Positions 52,400 to 62,565 are shown, counted from the stretch's first letter. The stretch is 64,000 nucleotides of DNA from Strix aluco (GCF_031877795.1 NC_133934.1:104038610-104102609); one strand, 5' to 3'. Numbers and translations are program-made. Notes: generated by a model not told the origin, from the sequence alone.

Positions 52400-54300
52400 C
52401 CCGCTATACACACACACACACATGCACCCCCCCCCGCCACCCCCAGCGCATACACCTTCAGGCGCCACCGCGGAGCCTACGCCGTGCACAGCCCACGTCG
52501 CGCCCGCACTTCCACGACAAGAACACGCCCGGCCCCCCCGCGCCAGCGCAGCCCCAGCGCCTCGCCCCTGCCCCTGCCCCATCGCACGGCGTGTCCCAGC
52601 ACCCCGCCACGCCACGCACAGCCTCCCCGCGACACCAGACACGAAATGCACGATCCACCAGCACCCTCCCGAGCCCCACGGGACAACACGGCTCCCGGGT
52701 CTGGGTTCTGCTTCGTGAGCCACTATTTAAAGCCAAGCAGTCTGTGTGTGTGCGTGTGTCCACGGAAAAGCCAGAGCCAGGGAGCAACGGCTATTGCTCA
52801 CACACTGAAGAATGAGGACAACCTCCATGCAAAGGTTCCGTCTATTGATATGTAATGAGAGCTTTAAACCCTGTCATATCTTCCAAAGAATAATCCATTC
52901 AAATTCAGAAGGGTAATTAAAAAGCGAGGAGAGAAAAGGGGGATCTGCACGGGGCAGAAAGAGGGCAGCCCCCCGCGCCCGGGAGAGAGAGAAACCGGCA
53001 GCAGGAACCGGGGTTCCCCCGCCGCGCCACCCGGGGCGGGGGGCGGGGGGGGACAGCCCCGGCCCCGCACTCCCGTCCCGGGCCGCCCCGCTCCCACCCC
53101 CCGCCGCCCCGCCGCTGCTCGGGCCGAGCACGCCCAAACTTTCTCGGGTGCTTCCTCGGGGGTTGCTTTCCCCCCACCTGAACCAACCAAAGGAAACCCG
53201 AGCTGGGGGGAGGGGGGGGGGGGGGGGGTGCTTCCCAGCCCCGCGTGCCTGGCGGAGCGCGGCCGGGGCTGGGGCCGGGGCCGCCGGGCGCGGCGAGGAG
53301 AGCGGCGGCCCGGGACCATCCGGCAGAGTCCCGCGAAAGTGGCTGCACGGGAAAGCTCTGATAGCGCAGAAGATACCAGTGCTGGGACCTGTCCGCCGTC
53401 TTTCCCCGCACTTGCACAGTACCTTTGCGAAGACACAAATTCATCCGGCCGCATCCCGTCCTCGATCTTTTTTGGGTTACCGCGGAGGTGCCGCGCACTT
53501 CCCGGCCACTACCCCGCTGGGCAAGTGTGGTGTGTGTTGCGGTGAGGGGGTAGCACCGGGTCCCCGAGCCCCATGCCACTCGCCCTAGCCATGGCAAGGC
53601 GCCATAGGCGGTCAGCACCTTGTCGGGGCGTTTGGGAGCCGCGTTTGGACGAAAGTCAGAGAGGGGTTCCTGGCCCGGCGTTCGCAGCCCTCCCGCCTGG
53701 GCATCCCCCGTGTGCCAGGGAGGAGAGAGGCGGTGGGCGCGCACAGCTGGATCTGCCCGGCAGCACCTGCAGCCTGGCAGCCTGGCAGCGCAGGCAGAGC
53801 CTGCCTGAGCTGGCGTTTAAAAAATAAAGAGCGAGGCAGGCGCTGCCCTCGGCCGCCCGTAGCCCGCGGGCGGGGAACTTTGCGGGGCTGCTCCCGCGGG
53901 CAGCGGCGGCACCCGGCTCTGCGGAAGAGCCCGTGGCCGGAGATCCCGCCGGCGAAGGGCAGGATCAGGCCCGTTCCCCTCGACGGACAACTGCGACCTG
54001 AGCACCGGCGGCAACTTTGGCCGTGTCGGGGTTTTTTCAGTAGGCGACGGGGGCGGAGAGGCAGCGCAGCGGGCGCCCCGCGGGGCTCTGCGGCGCTGCC
54101 CTCAGGGAGCCCGGCGGGGCTGCGCTGCGGAACCGGCCCTCACCGCCGTCCCGGCCCCCGCTGCGGTCCCGGGACCCGCGGTCCCGGCCCCCGCCGCCGT
54201 CCCCGGCCCCGCCGGGGCAGCCTCGGGTGGGCAAAGGCGGAAAGTCGCGGGAGGATTTCCTCGATGTAAAATAAAGAGCGGAGCGGAGGCACAGGCCGGC
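52400..54300. promoter_or_regulatory. CpG-island-like region with CA, C- and G-rich tracts
   Basis: Includes a CA tract (about 52407-52422), a G17 run (53212-53228) and CpG-rich cores at 52930-53150, 53230-53340 and 53600-54250. Open frames up to 275 codons on the minus strand (52917-53744) are low-complexity Pro/Arg/Gly and not called as genes. Confidence 0.45.
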
Positions 54301-54989
54301 GGGCAATGCTGCTTTCAAAGTAAGAGTTTTCCCATTCCTGCCCGCCTCTGCTCCCCGGACCCCACAGTTAACGCCGGGCACATCAACTCCTGCGTACACC
54401 AGCAGATGCACGCATCTATAGGTATAATTCGTATATAGGCGCACACATGTAGACTAAACGCTCTGCGTCGGTCATCCACTTGTTGGTTTGTTTTTTTTCC
54501 TCTGCGGTGAGCTAATGCAGAGAGAGGTGCAGGGGACGGGGAGCTCCGCGCACCCCATTTCGCAGCCAGCAACAGTGTGTTTCTGAAGTAAGGCGCAGGT
54601 TAAGAGCAAAAGCCGAGACCAAGAAGGTGCTCAAGAAAAAGATAGTATTTTTAAGAGCTTCTCTGAGAAACAGCAGCACCGAAAACAAAAAGTTTAAGGA
54701 ACAAAAGCACCGAGAGAAACTCCGAAAGAACCGTGTCCTAGAGTTACATTATTAGGTCAGTAACACACTGAAATGAACTCAGCCACTTCAGCAACACCTT
54801 TGATATGAAGGAAAAAAGTCTGTTCCCTCCAAGATCCCAGGTGTGTGTAAGTTTGTCGCCTTCTAGCACGTTATTATTTGCCCAAATTTACCCGATCGAG
54901 AAGGAGGACTCCGGTGAAATCTACCAGAACAGATGGAAGTGAAGATCTCGTACCTTGCTTAGTTTTCTAAGCACTGCAACTACCCTTTT

Positions 54990-55020
<31 letters not shown>

Positions 55021-57010
55021 GCAAAACAAACAAAAAAAAAACACAAAGCCCCGACAAAAATAACCCCAACCTCACGTGTACATGCGCTTTATTCTTTTCC
55101 TGTACACTTTAAGGAGCCCCTGTATCGATGAAGCGCTACTCAGAATGATATGGGGAGTTCTCATCGAATGAATGCAATAACTCGTATACGTTCACTAAAA
55201 TCAGCTATGTAAATTCACTTGCTAAAGAGGCACAACCTACAAACTAATTTAAAATTACTCGGAAAGTCCCGCTGTGTTTAACGAATAGAAATATATCTCA
55301 GAAAACAGTAGGCACCTTATTCATAATTAGTTGTTAGCGTGAGATATGGAGGTAGCCAGTAAAACCAGACTTAAGTATCGTTAGGCACTTGGTAAATATT
55401 TTTAAAATATACATTTTTAACTTTTTTCTACATGGCAGGTCAAGACAGTGAATTCATACTCTTTCGTAGGTAATGTATTCGTCCATTTGTAAATGTTTTT
55501 GCTTCTTAATGTCTGTGTCATTGTAAAAAAAAAAAAAAAATACCGATTTCCCTCTTCCCCCTCCCCCTAATAAAAACATCGAAGATTACATCGAAGATTA
55601 AATGTCATAGTTAACGTTTTCATCCCTAGGTTCCCCAAGACATTTTCTGCATAGTAGGTTGTTTTAAGCATCAAAACGAATGTCAGTTTCTTTTTCTATC
55701 AATACGTCTTATTTGCTGTCTTATTTATATAGCTGACCAGAAGCCTTCGAGAGAAAGACATAGCATATAGAAAACTTTGACCTTACCTGCTCCCTAATGT
55801 GCTTGCCGCCAGAAAAAAAAAAGAAAAAAAAAAAAAAGAAAAAAAAGTCATTTCGTATTATTCACCACTTTACCACAGACGGTAATCTCTCTACCTCATA
55901 GGAAGAGCCGTACTGGGTCAGATCTCCGTACACATTTGATACATATAAACAGTATTACGATTTACTTAGGGTTTGGAGGGTTGGGTTTTTTTCCCCCTGA
56001 AGGGGATCATGAGAGGAACAGAGGGTCAGACAGAAAAAAAAATATTTCTCAGCTTTGCTCCCGACATGGCCATGAAAGGACTGAAATTCTTCAGAAGTCA
56101 CTCAGTCTTTACCTCTAGGTCCCCTTTGTAAAAGCAGCCGTCACGACAAGTTGGACCGGGGCTGCCTTCCCAGCGAGGCCCCTCTACCTGCGCTCCGCCA
56201 CAAAACTCCTAAAATACTTTTTTTCCGCCCCCCTCTCTGTGCCAACTTTTCTTGGTGTCATCTCAGAGCTGTCTCAGATTACATTGTTTGGGATCTGCAC
56301 TTTGAACACTGTTTTAGGGCCCTGCACTGCCTTTTGAACCGAGATGCAGGCAATATACTTTTAGATCAGCTCCCCATCGTTTTTTTTCCGCGCGTAGGTA
56401 TGGTAACAACTCCGCGCTGCCCCGTTAGCCCGCGCCCGGGGGAGCAGCAGCGCCCGGTGCAGGCCCCGGCGCCACAGGCTCCCCCGAGCCTTTCCTGCCG
56501 AGCATCCCTGTTGCTAACAGGCTGCTGGGGGAAAAAAAAAAAAAAAAAAAAAAAAGAAAAAAGAAAAAAAACAACCAAACAAAACAAAACAAACCCACAA
56601 CAATAAAACACCCACCCCACAACCTGTTTTGATATGAAACAGCAAATATGAAGAAGCCTTCTGCTATTGTTGCTGCTGTTGCGGTGGTGGTAGTGGTGGT
56701 GGTGGTGATGTTTTTTTGTTGAGTTTCGTGTTGTGGGGTTTTTTTTTTTTTTTTTTTCCCCAGCCTGCTGTGCCACTACATGCACACTTCATGGCACTCA
56801 AGCATGAACTCCTATTTACAGCAGGAAAAATGCCCTCCACGATTCTCCTACATTTCAGGCAGTGCCAGGGAGTGGGGGAGTGGAAGGGAATAGCCATTCT
56901 TCACGAGATCCCTTTTTCTCTCAAAATACGGGGTGCCCACGGTCTCAAGTCGATAAAGCAGTTACATTGGGAAACGTGCATTTCTTCCATCATTTCAGAT
57001 TTGAATGACG
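54300..57010. other. Non-coding DNA of the NKX2-1 domain with many A-rich tracts
   Basis: No gene seen. Poly(A) runs at 54994-55019 (26 A), 55812-55847 and 56532-56571, a GGT-rich tract at about 56683-56708 and a T19 run at 56739-56757. The stretch 55080-55760 is repeat-poor with frequent CpG and could hold conserved elements. Confidence 0.5.
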
Positions 57011-57015
57011 CTGAC

Positions 57016-57016
<1 letters not shown>

Positions 57017-57047
<31 letters not shown>
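57017..57047. repeat. C31 homopolymer
   Basis: Thirty-one consecutive C, followed by gccccgcgcc. The opposite strand is G31, with strong G-quadruplex potential. Confidence 0.95.
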
Positions 57048-57048
<1 letters not shown>

Positions 57049-57339
57049 CCCCGCGCCTTCCCCATCCCGTTATCCAAGTTCTGCATTGATTACCGGGAGA
57101 CTGAAAATCAGCGTATTGGAAGTAGCAGGAGTTTAGACGGAGGCACATATTTTAATTTAGAAAAGCCATACAGGGACTAAGTTCTCGTGAGTGTTCTCGA
57201 GGGACACTGAAGATTAAAATGTATTTACCACCCGCCTCCCCGAAATATCTTCATCCCAATCAAGGCATAACTGGTTTATACAAAGAATTTTATGATAAAA
57301 GGCAATAACACAATGTCATAAAAAAACCTCTATAAAATT

Positions 57340-57610
57340 GTTAAAGAGCAGTTTGTTTGCATTTCCCCTGATTGATATGTAAATACAGTTTGAACTGTGT
57401 TTGCTCGGTCTCTAGTGCTTAATAAAGAGATGAATTCACCTTTCTGTGGAACAAGTAAACAGACTTTAAACTAAGCCGACATCAGACAAAGTGGAAACGA
57501 GTTTATTTAATCGAAACTAAATCTAGTTTAAGAAAGATAAGTCAGTGTACATAATAATCCATTACAGTAATTACACCCACCACCAAATATGTGTTTATGA
57601 GGTTGTCGAG
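57340..57610. promoter_or_regulatory. Candidate NKX2-1 downstream enhancer: forkhead motif cluster
   Basis: Five forkhead-core matches lie within about 245 bp: TGTTTGC (57354-57360), GTAAATA (57379-57385), TGTTTGC (57398-57404), GTAAACA (57455-57461) and TGTTTAT (57592-57598). The surrounding sequence (about 57.2-57.7 kb) is moderately AT-rich and complex, without simple repeats. FOXA factors are known activators of NKX2-1 in foregut endoderm; the enhancer call itself is inference, about 3 kb past the stop codon. Confidence 0.4.
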
Positions 57611-57660
57611 ACACAATAAAATTCATTTATTTCCCCCGAAGTCTTTAAGGAAAAGTCACT

Positions 57661-57702
57661 GGCTGGATCTCTATGGAACATGGCTGGATCTCTATGGAAC
57701 AT
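57661..57702. repeat. Exact 21-bp tandem duplication
   Basis: Two perfect adjacent copies (57661-57681 and 57682-57702) of a 21-bp unit beginning ggctggatctctat. It lies directly beside the forkhead-motif cluster, in otherwise non-repetitive DNA. A perfect match suggests a recent slippage or duplication event. Confidence 0.95.
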
Positions 57703-57704
57703 GC

Positions 57705-59750
57705 TAACTCCAATATTTGGGGGAGGGGGTGAATAATATTTCTCGGCTGTATTAATGCCTTTCAGTGCTCCTCACTTTTAAACGTTCCTGTGTTTGAAAG
57801 GACGCGAACACTAATTACATCTGAAGGGGAAATGTCGACTTAACCACAGCACTTTTCCCTCGGTCTTGTATACTAACTCCGGGAGAAACTAACCCTAATT
57901 TTAAAAATCCGTAGAGTTAATCTTGCTCTCCCTCCCTCTGTGGGAGCTGGCAGCGCTGTGTCCCGGACCAGGAATTCCCAACACTTTCTTCTTTTAGTAG
58001 AAATAACAGCACTAAGCTCCAGGACCAAACCTCCTGCCCCCCCGTCCCCCCCGTTCCCATCCCCGTCCCCCGTCATGCTTAACATGATGTTATAGATCTT
58101 AAACGAATAATCTGCGGAAATAAATAAATTTAAAAAATGAATATTCTTTGGGTTAGTTGAGAATGTCGCTGTATAAAGCAGGACAGAATATAAAGAATGA
58201 AAGGTCTCGAAATTCCTGCTGACACACGTGATGTTCTCTAGTCAGAAATAAAGCGGAGGGGGGGAGGTAGAAAAGAATCCGATAATCTTTTTTTTTTTTT
58301 TTTTTTTTTTCCTTCTGTCTATTTCCCTTTTTCTCCATCCAGACTAGCACTTGGTGTCCGAGTAACACCGGCTATCTTGGATAAATAAAAGACTAGAGCT
58401 TTCGAAAGCTGCTACTTAAACTGGATGTTGGGTTGCTTCCATCCCGGGCAAGCTGCTTTCTTTCTCTTAAAAAAATATGAGCATTTCATAATACCTCTGT
58501 AATTCAGAGGTCTTTCAATGACTGCGATTCTCTTCCGTGGCTTAACTAAGAGGGTCTACAGAAAAAACTGAAACCGAGCAGCAGATGCGAAGAAGGAAAA
58601 CACGCTACGAGGTCTTTTAGGATGGGGGGCTTCTTGTTTTGTTACACTCACAAAAGGGATATTTGGGACCCGAAAGATAGCGAATTACATGTATTTCGGG
58701 CTTGTCCAATACGAGCTGCTTAACTTGATATGCTTTATATATTTACAGCAAAGTTAATATCTAACTGCTTGCATTACCCATAATATTTACCTTCCTACCA
58801 ACCGCCCCTCGGTGTCTCAGCCAGGCGCGCACCCCGCGCACCCACGCACACACACACACACGTGCGCGCACACGCACTTTCTCCTCATCTCCTGCTTTAC
58901 AAGATTCCCAAATCGCTATACACAAAAAAAAAAAAAAGAAAAAAAAACAACAACCAAAACCCAAACCCAATCTGCGGTGAAGTGTGATGCAGCCTGCAGC
59001 TGACCTCTCGCCTGGGCAGTGAGGTGGACGTGTGCAGGAGAAACTGCGTGGCCGTGTGTGTGTGTGTGTGCGTGTGTGTGCTTGCGGGAGGGGGGCGTAC
59101 GTGTAGAAAATTAAATACGGTCTAATAAAGAAAGTTAATTCAAACTACATGTCGTACACAATAAACTATCTTTTTATTTTGATTATAAATAAGGTGACTG
59201 TACTTCCCTTAAAATACAAGTACATAGGAAAACCTGGTAGAAATTTTTTTTTTTAAACAAGGTATTAAAACTGGACGCTGTTTAAATCGGCCGCATGTTC
59301 TATACTGTCAGCAGGTTCTTCGTTAATTTAATTCTAGTGGCGTTAGACTTTTACCTTCTTTCTCCTCCGTGCCTTTGGCATTTGAACTTCTACTCCCGGA
59401 ATACTTTGATTTCTCTAGCAAGAAGTCTCTGAGGTGCCCCCCGCCCCCCCCCAATAATCGGGCTAATGAATTTGGACTCGATCCCTTCGCTCTCGAGTTG
59501 TGAATCCCACGCGTTTGCTTGTCACTTCTGCACGCTGAGGACTGATCCTGCATCCCGTTAACTCCCTGGTGCAGCTCCCCTCAGGGAACAGGGTCCGGGC
59601 CCTGGGAGGGACAGGGGCCTGACAGGGTTTGGCAGCATATCGGGTTGTTTTTCCATCAAGGAAAAAAAAAAAAAAAAAAGAAAAAAGAAAAAAGAGATGC
59701 GGGGAAGGGAAGGTCGGGAAGGGGAACCAAAGGGAAATAAAAAAAGAATA
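57705..59750. other. Non-coding DNA downstream of NKX2-1
   Basis: No gene seen. Contains a T23 run (58288-58310), a CA-rich tract (58846-58877), a GT-rich tract (59053-59080) and an A-rich tract (59662-59694). Part may belong to a longer NKX2-1 3'UTR if the distal AATAAA at 59178-59173 is used. Confidence 0.5.
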
Positions 59751-59766
59751 TTCGTAATGTGTATAA

Positions 59767-59772
59767 TTTATT
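59767..59772 (-). terminator. Candidate polyadenylation signal AATAAA for NKX2-1
   Basis: Plus-strand TTTATT reads AATAAA on the minus strand, in the context TCTAATAAATTATAC. It is followed on the minus strand by a T-rich element (around 59730-59745) suitable as a downstream cleavage element. It lies about 870 nt past the stop codon. A second AATAAA at 59178-59173 could serve as a distal site. Confidence 0.55.
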
Positions 59773-60475
59773 AGAAGCTTCTTAGGAACTATATTTAAGC
59801 CAAATATCTACATAAGTTACAACAGGAAAAGGCGGCGTGCGCAAATAACAAACTGCCAGAGGATTTACGACGGGGCGATCAGTGTCCATAAAAAAGGTGG
59901 GGGTTGGTTTGGTTGATTGTATTTTTTTTTCTTTTTCTTTTTACAACAAAATATACAGGCTACTAAAAACTATGGGTTTAGTCCAACTTTTGACAGCATT
60001 ATACAGCTACAGGTTCACATCAAACGTAAGGAGGAAAATAAAAGCCAAGCCTTTGATGACTCCACGTCTCCATCCGCTGGCCCTGGCGGCGGGGCTGGGA
60101 GGGGAGACCGGGGGAGGGGGGAAGCTGCTTCTTGTGTCTGGGTGACGCGAATGCGTTTTTTTGGGGAAAACCACCCCATCCCCCAAAATCTCTATATTTA
60201 CATGCAAGTCCTAGATGCTGGCAAAGTGTACATCTGAAATCCAAGCCTTCGGACCATGCCTAGCGATGGTCCCCTTTCTGCAGACTGCTCCGTGGTAATT
60301 AGTCAGAATTTTTTTTAACACCCCATAGAACAACCTTGGGAAAAAAAAGAAACAAAACAAAAAAAAAAAAAAAAAGAAAAGAAAGACCCCAAACCATCAA
60401 GAGTAACACAAAACCGAACAAAAAAAAGTCTCTCTCTCTCAGAGGTCCTCAGAGAACCGCTCAGTAAAACGGGGC

Positions 60476-60501
60476 GGGGGGGGGGGGGGGGGGGGGGGGG
60501 G
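60476..60501. repeat. G26 homopolymer in the NKX2-1 3'UTR
   Basis: Twenty-six G on the plus strand, read as C26 in the NKX2-1 transcript about 145 nt after the stop codon. Poly(C) in a 3'UTR is a classic target type for PCBP/hnRNP-K proteins (known for other mRNAs). Confidence 0.95.
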
Positions 60502-60645
60502 AGCGCGTTAAAAAAGAAAGAGAAAATAAAAACACCCAGTAGTTTGGACAGGACAGAGATTTGTGTGACTGGAAAATCTGCCTTTTTTTTTTTTCTTCTT
60601 TTCTTTTTTTTTTCTTATTTTTTTCTTTTGCTTTGTTTAATCCTT

Positions 60646-61316
60646 TCACCAGGTCCTACCGTATAGCAAGGTGGAGCAAGACATGGCAGTGCCATAGTCA
60701 GAAGTAGAAGAGTTTAGGTGAGACAAACTGGAGACTTGACTCTGCAGAGAGGAAGGGCTGGCCGAGTGCTGTCCCATGTCTGGAGACTGCCCCGCACTGT
60801 TTGTCTGGTGGCTCTGATGCTGTCCGAGGCTGTTGCCATTGGTAGCCACTGTGATCGTTGTAGCTGCCTGCTGCTGATGGCTCTGGATAGCTGCTGTGGG
60901 TGTGTTGGAGCCTGCTTGGCAGGGCTTGCCATCCTTTACAAGCACTGGCACCGCCACCCTTCTGGGAGACTGCTGCTGCTGGCAAGAGCCGTTCTCCTGT
61001 TGCATCTGCTGCTGCGCAGCCTTGTCTTTGGCCTGACGTTTCATCTTGTAGCGGTGGTTCTGGAACCAGATTTTGACCTGAGTCGGGGTGAGATGTATCA
61101 TGCTGGCTAAATGTTCCCTCTCCGGGGCGGAGAGGTATTTCTGCTGCTTGAAACGTCTCTCCAGCTCGTAAACCTGGGCCTGGGAAAAAAGGACCCTCCG
61201 TTTCCTCCGCGGCGTGCTCTGGAGCGGGGCCATGCTCTTGCTCACGTCTCCCAGGGAGCCGAGGCTGCCCATGCCGCCCATGTTCATGCCCGAGGACGGC
61301 GCCATGAAGCGGGAGA
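60646..61316 (-). other. NKX2-1: NKX2-1 coding exon 2 (homeodomain, NK2-specific domain, stop)
   Basis: Encodes the last two bases of codon 123 to residue 345 and a TGA stop at 60648-60646. The homeodomain occupies 61030-61209. Its N-terminal arm is RRKRRVLF, and its recognition helix contains [15 protein letters not shown], so the DNA-contacting positions (R5, I47, Q50, N51, Y54) are all present. The NK2-specific domain lies at about 60913-60963. The acceptor reads CTCCCTTGCAG| on the minus strand (AG at 61318-61317). Homeodomain and C-terminus share one exon, as is usual for NK2 genes. Confidence 0.95.
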
Positions 61317-62481
61317 CTGCAAGGGAGAAGGCGGCACGTTTTAGGGGGCTCGGCCCGGCCCGGCCCGGCCCGGCCCGAGCGGGGCTCCGCGCTCCGGCGG
61401 CCCCCGCCGCCGCTCGCCCCCGGCGGGGCCCCGCGCAGCCCCCCGGCAGCCCAGCCCCGGCCGGGGCCTCGGGGCGCCCCCGCTCCCAAACAACGGCCCC
61501 GAGGCGAGCGGCGGGCGGCGGGACCCCCTTCTCTCCCGGCCCAACCTCGGTCAATAAAGGCGACCGCTCGCCCCTCGCCCTTGCCCCGGGGGTGACACCC
61601 GAGCAAGCCCCTGATGTGACAGCGCGGCGGGAGCGGCCGGGACCAGAGGGCTCCGCCGGCGCCGGCCGGGGCGGACTCGCCCGCTCCCCCCCGCGTCTCC
61701 CGGGACGCGGCTCCCGCGGCTCCGGCTTCCCCCTCGCCCGCCCGGTGCCGGGCGGCGCGCAGGCGAGCGGGCACCGCCGACTCGCTCCCGGGCCCCCGGG
61801 CCGTGCCGCTCCCGCCCCGCTGGACGGCGAGCCCCGGGCTCCCGCTCCCCGACATCGCGGGGCTTCCCACCCCTTCCCCCGCAAAAGCAGCCCCGGGAGC
61901 CTGACATGAAAGCAGCCGGGGGAGGAGGGACCGACCGGGCACGATCCTCGGGCCGGAGGAGGAACTGGGGGGGCGGAGGGGGGCGGGGGGGGGCGGCTGG
62001 GATTTGGACCGACTTTTGCCCTGGCGCGGAGCCCCCCGGCGCTCGCTGCCCGCGGTGCGGCGGGGCAGGTGCGCGGCCACCCCGCGTCGGCCACCCAGCC
62101 CCGGGCTGACTTACTTGAGGAGAAGCGGGGGTCCGGGTTGGTGCCGTACCATCCTGTCGCCGAAGCGCTGTTCCGCATGGTGTCCTGGTAAGGCGGGAGC
62201 TCGCTCATGTTGCCCAGGTTCCCATTGCAGTAGCCCCCCATCGTAGCATGGGAGAGCTGGGGGACCCCTGCCGCTGTCATATGGTAGGCGGCAGTCACTG
62301 TTCCGTTGTGGCCCATGGGGTGCTGCTGCATGGCCGGCTGAGAAACCTGAGACTGTCTGTAGGCTGACAGGGGAGCCCCCAAGTTACTGCCCTCCATGCC
62401 CACTTTCTTGTAGCTTTCCTCCAAAGGACTCAAGATGTCAGACACTGAGAAAGGAGTCGTATGCTTTGGGCTCATCGACAT
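60646..62481 (-). CDS. NKX2-1: NKX2-1 (thyroid transcription factor 1) homeobox protein, two coding exons: 62481-62115 joined to 61316-60646
   Basis: NK2-class homeodomain transcription factor acting in the nucleus; in vertebrates it specifies thyroid, lung epithelium and ventral forebrain. The spliced product is 345 residues (human short form 371; the difference is mainly missing Ala/Gly tracts after the homeodomain). Seen in the sequence: an N-terminal TN (tinman/eh1-like) motif around residues 8-18 (core FSVSDIL); a homeodomain at residues 159-218 with W206, F207, N209, R211 and the NK2 hallmark Tyr at homeodomain position 54 (Y212, in QNHRYK); an NK2-specific domain near 241-257 ([11 protein letters not shown]); a Gln/Ser-rich C-terminus ending LLYGRTW. 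The start [11 protein letters not shown] is the family start, with A at -3. The junction codon is Ile123 (phase 1), giving PRFSSISRF. The paralogue NKX2-4 is disfavoured because residues such as [15 protein letters not shown] and LSHLNSS follow NKX2-1. No frameshift or stop is seen. Confidence 0.97.
   Translation of the reverse strand: MSMSPKHTTPFSVSDILSPLEESYKKVGMEGSNLGAPLSAYRQSQVSQPAMQQHPMGHNGTVTAAYHMTAAGVPQLSHATMGGYCNGNLGNMSELPPYQDTMRNSASATGWYGTNPDPRFSSSKSARGWVADAGWPRTCPAAPRAASAGGLRARAKVGPNPSRPPPPPSAPPVPPPARGSCPVGPSSPGCFHVRLPGLLLRGKGWEAPRCRGAGARGSPSSGAGAARPGGPGASRRCPLACAPPGTGRARGKPEPREPRPGRRGGERASPPRPAPAEPSGPGRSRRAVTSGACSGVTPGARARGERSPLLTEVGPGEKGVPPPAARLGAVVWERGRPEAPAGAGLPGGCAGPRRGRAAAGAAGARSPARAGPGRAGPSPLKRAAFSLAVSRFMAPSSGMNMGGMGSLGSLGDVSKSMAPLQSTPRRKRRVLFSQAQVYELERRFKQQKYLSAPEREHLASMIHLTPTQVKIWFQNHRYKMKRQAKDKAAQQQMQQENGSCQQQQSPRRVAVPVLVKDGKPCQAGSNTPTAAIQSHQQQAATTITVATNGNSLGQHQSHQTNSAGQSPDMGQHSASPSSLQSQVSSLSHLNSSTSDYGTAMSCSTLLYGRTW
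61200..62300. promoter_or_regulatory. CpG-island-like block over NKX2-1 exon 1, intron and exon 2 start
   Basis: Extremely GC- and CpG-rich, mostly within the intron (61320-62110). It explains why long antisense reading frames appear here. A promoter for an antisense transcript or for a shorter NKX2-1 transcript cannot be excluded; mammals have an antisense RNA at this locus. Confidence 0.7.
61317..62114 (-). other. NKX2-1: NKX2-1 intron between coding exons (798 nt, GT-AG, frame-neutral, stop-free)
   Basis: Very GC-rich intron with canonical GTAAGT donor and CCCTTGCAG acceptor. Its length is exactly 266 codons and there is no in-frame stop, so the unspliced gene reads as one 611-codon frame. 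The translated intron is a Pro/Arg/Gly/Ala composition typical of accidental coding in GC-rich DNA, without any recognisable domain. A pentanucleotide array (five cggcc units, 61351-61375) lies just upstream of the acceptor. A possible branch-point-like CTAAAA (minus strand) lies near 61340-61346. Confidence 0.9.
62115..62481 (-). other. NKX2-1: NKX2-1 coding exon 1 (N-terminal region with TN motif)
   Basis: Encodes residues 1-122 plus the first base of codon 123. The TN motif at 62428-62460 is the eh1-like element that in NK2 proteins recruits Groucho/TLE co-repressors (family knowledge). The rest is low in charge and rich in Tyr, Gly and Asn, including [13 protein letters not shown] and [17 protein letters not shown], which are strongly conserved in NKX2-1. 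The exon ends at a canonical donor read on the minus strand as TCA-A|GTAAGT (intron bases 62114-62109). Confidence 0.95.
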
Positions 62482-62520
62482 GATTCGGCGGCTGGGGAAA
62501 AAAAAAAAAAAAAAAAAAAA
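62482..62520 (-). other. Strong 3' splice-acceptor-like sequence immediately before the NKX2-1 ATG
   Basis: On the minus strand a run of 23 T (plus A run 62498-62520) is followed by CCCCAG| and then CCGCCGAATC-ATG. This is an excellent polypyrimidine tract plus acceptor AG (62493-62492), ten bases before the start codon. Mammalian NKX2-1 has a longer isoform in which an extra 5' exon is spliced just upstream of this Met; from memory the preceding human residues are R-R-I-M, which CGC-CGA-ATC-ATG would match. The matching upstream exon and donor could not be fixed from sequence alone. Confidence 0.6.
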
Positions 62521-62565
62521 GGAAGGGGAGGCAAATCTTTTTTTTTTTTTTTTTTTTTTTTTTTT
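62498..62565. repeat. A23 - 17 bp - T28 inverted homopolymer pair before the NKX2-1 start codon
   Basis: A23 at 62498-62520 and T28 at 62538-62565 are complementary and separated by 17 bp. In a minus-strand transcript they could pair as a long A-U hairpin. The T23 half (minus strand) is the polypyrimidine tract of the acceptor described separately. Confidence 0.9.

Larger units (their letters stand above)
59750..60645 (-). other. NKX2-1: Probable NKX2-1 3'UTR
   Basis: Downstream of the stop the minus strand carries an A-rich stretch, a run of 26 C (plus-strand G, 60476-60501), a T-rich stretch (plus-strand A runs, 60340-60385 and 59662-59694), and then ordinary sequence to a poly(A) signal near 59767. 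This would give a 3'UTR of roughly 0.9 kb. The extent is inferred from the signal position; a longer form is possible because another TTTATT lies at 59173-59178. Confidence 0.6.

Noticed and set aside
52917..53744. 275-codon minus-strand open frame in a CpG island
   Set aside because: Low-complexity Pro/Arg/Gly/Ala composition, overlapping open frames on both strands, no domain, and spans a G17 homopolymer; explained by absence of AT-rich stops.
56151..56606. 151-codon plus-strand frame ending in poly-Lys
   Set aside because: Ends in the A-rich tract at 56532-56571, no domain, no conserved start context; composition artefact.
61214..61909. 231-codon plus-strand frame antisense to NKX2-1
   Set aside because: Lies across the GC-rich NKX2-1 intron and the start of exon 2; composition-driven shadow of the gene. 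An antisense RNA may exist but no protein is supported.
60646..62481. Reading the gene as a single 611-codon exon
   Set aside because: Canonical GTAAGT and CCCTTGCAG sites flank a non-conserved Pro/Arg-rich insert and splicing restores the family-conserved PRFSSISRF; kept only as a read-through curiosity.
60646..62481. NKX2-4 rather than NKX2-1
   Set aside because: The homeodomain is nearly identical in both, but the N-terminal [17 protein letters not shown] start, the [10 protein letters not shown] segment and the C-terminal [10 protein letters not shown]...DYG segment fit NKX2-1.
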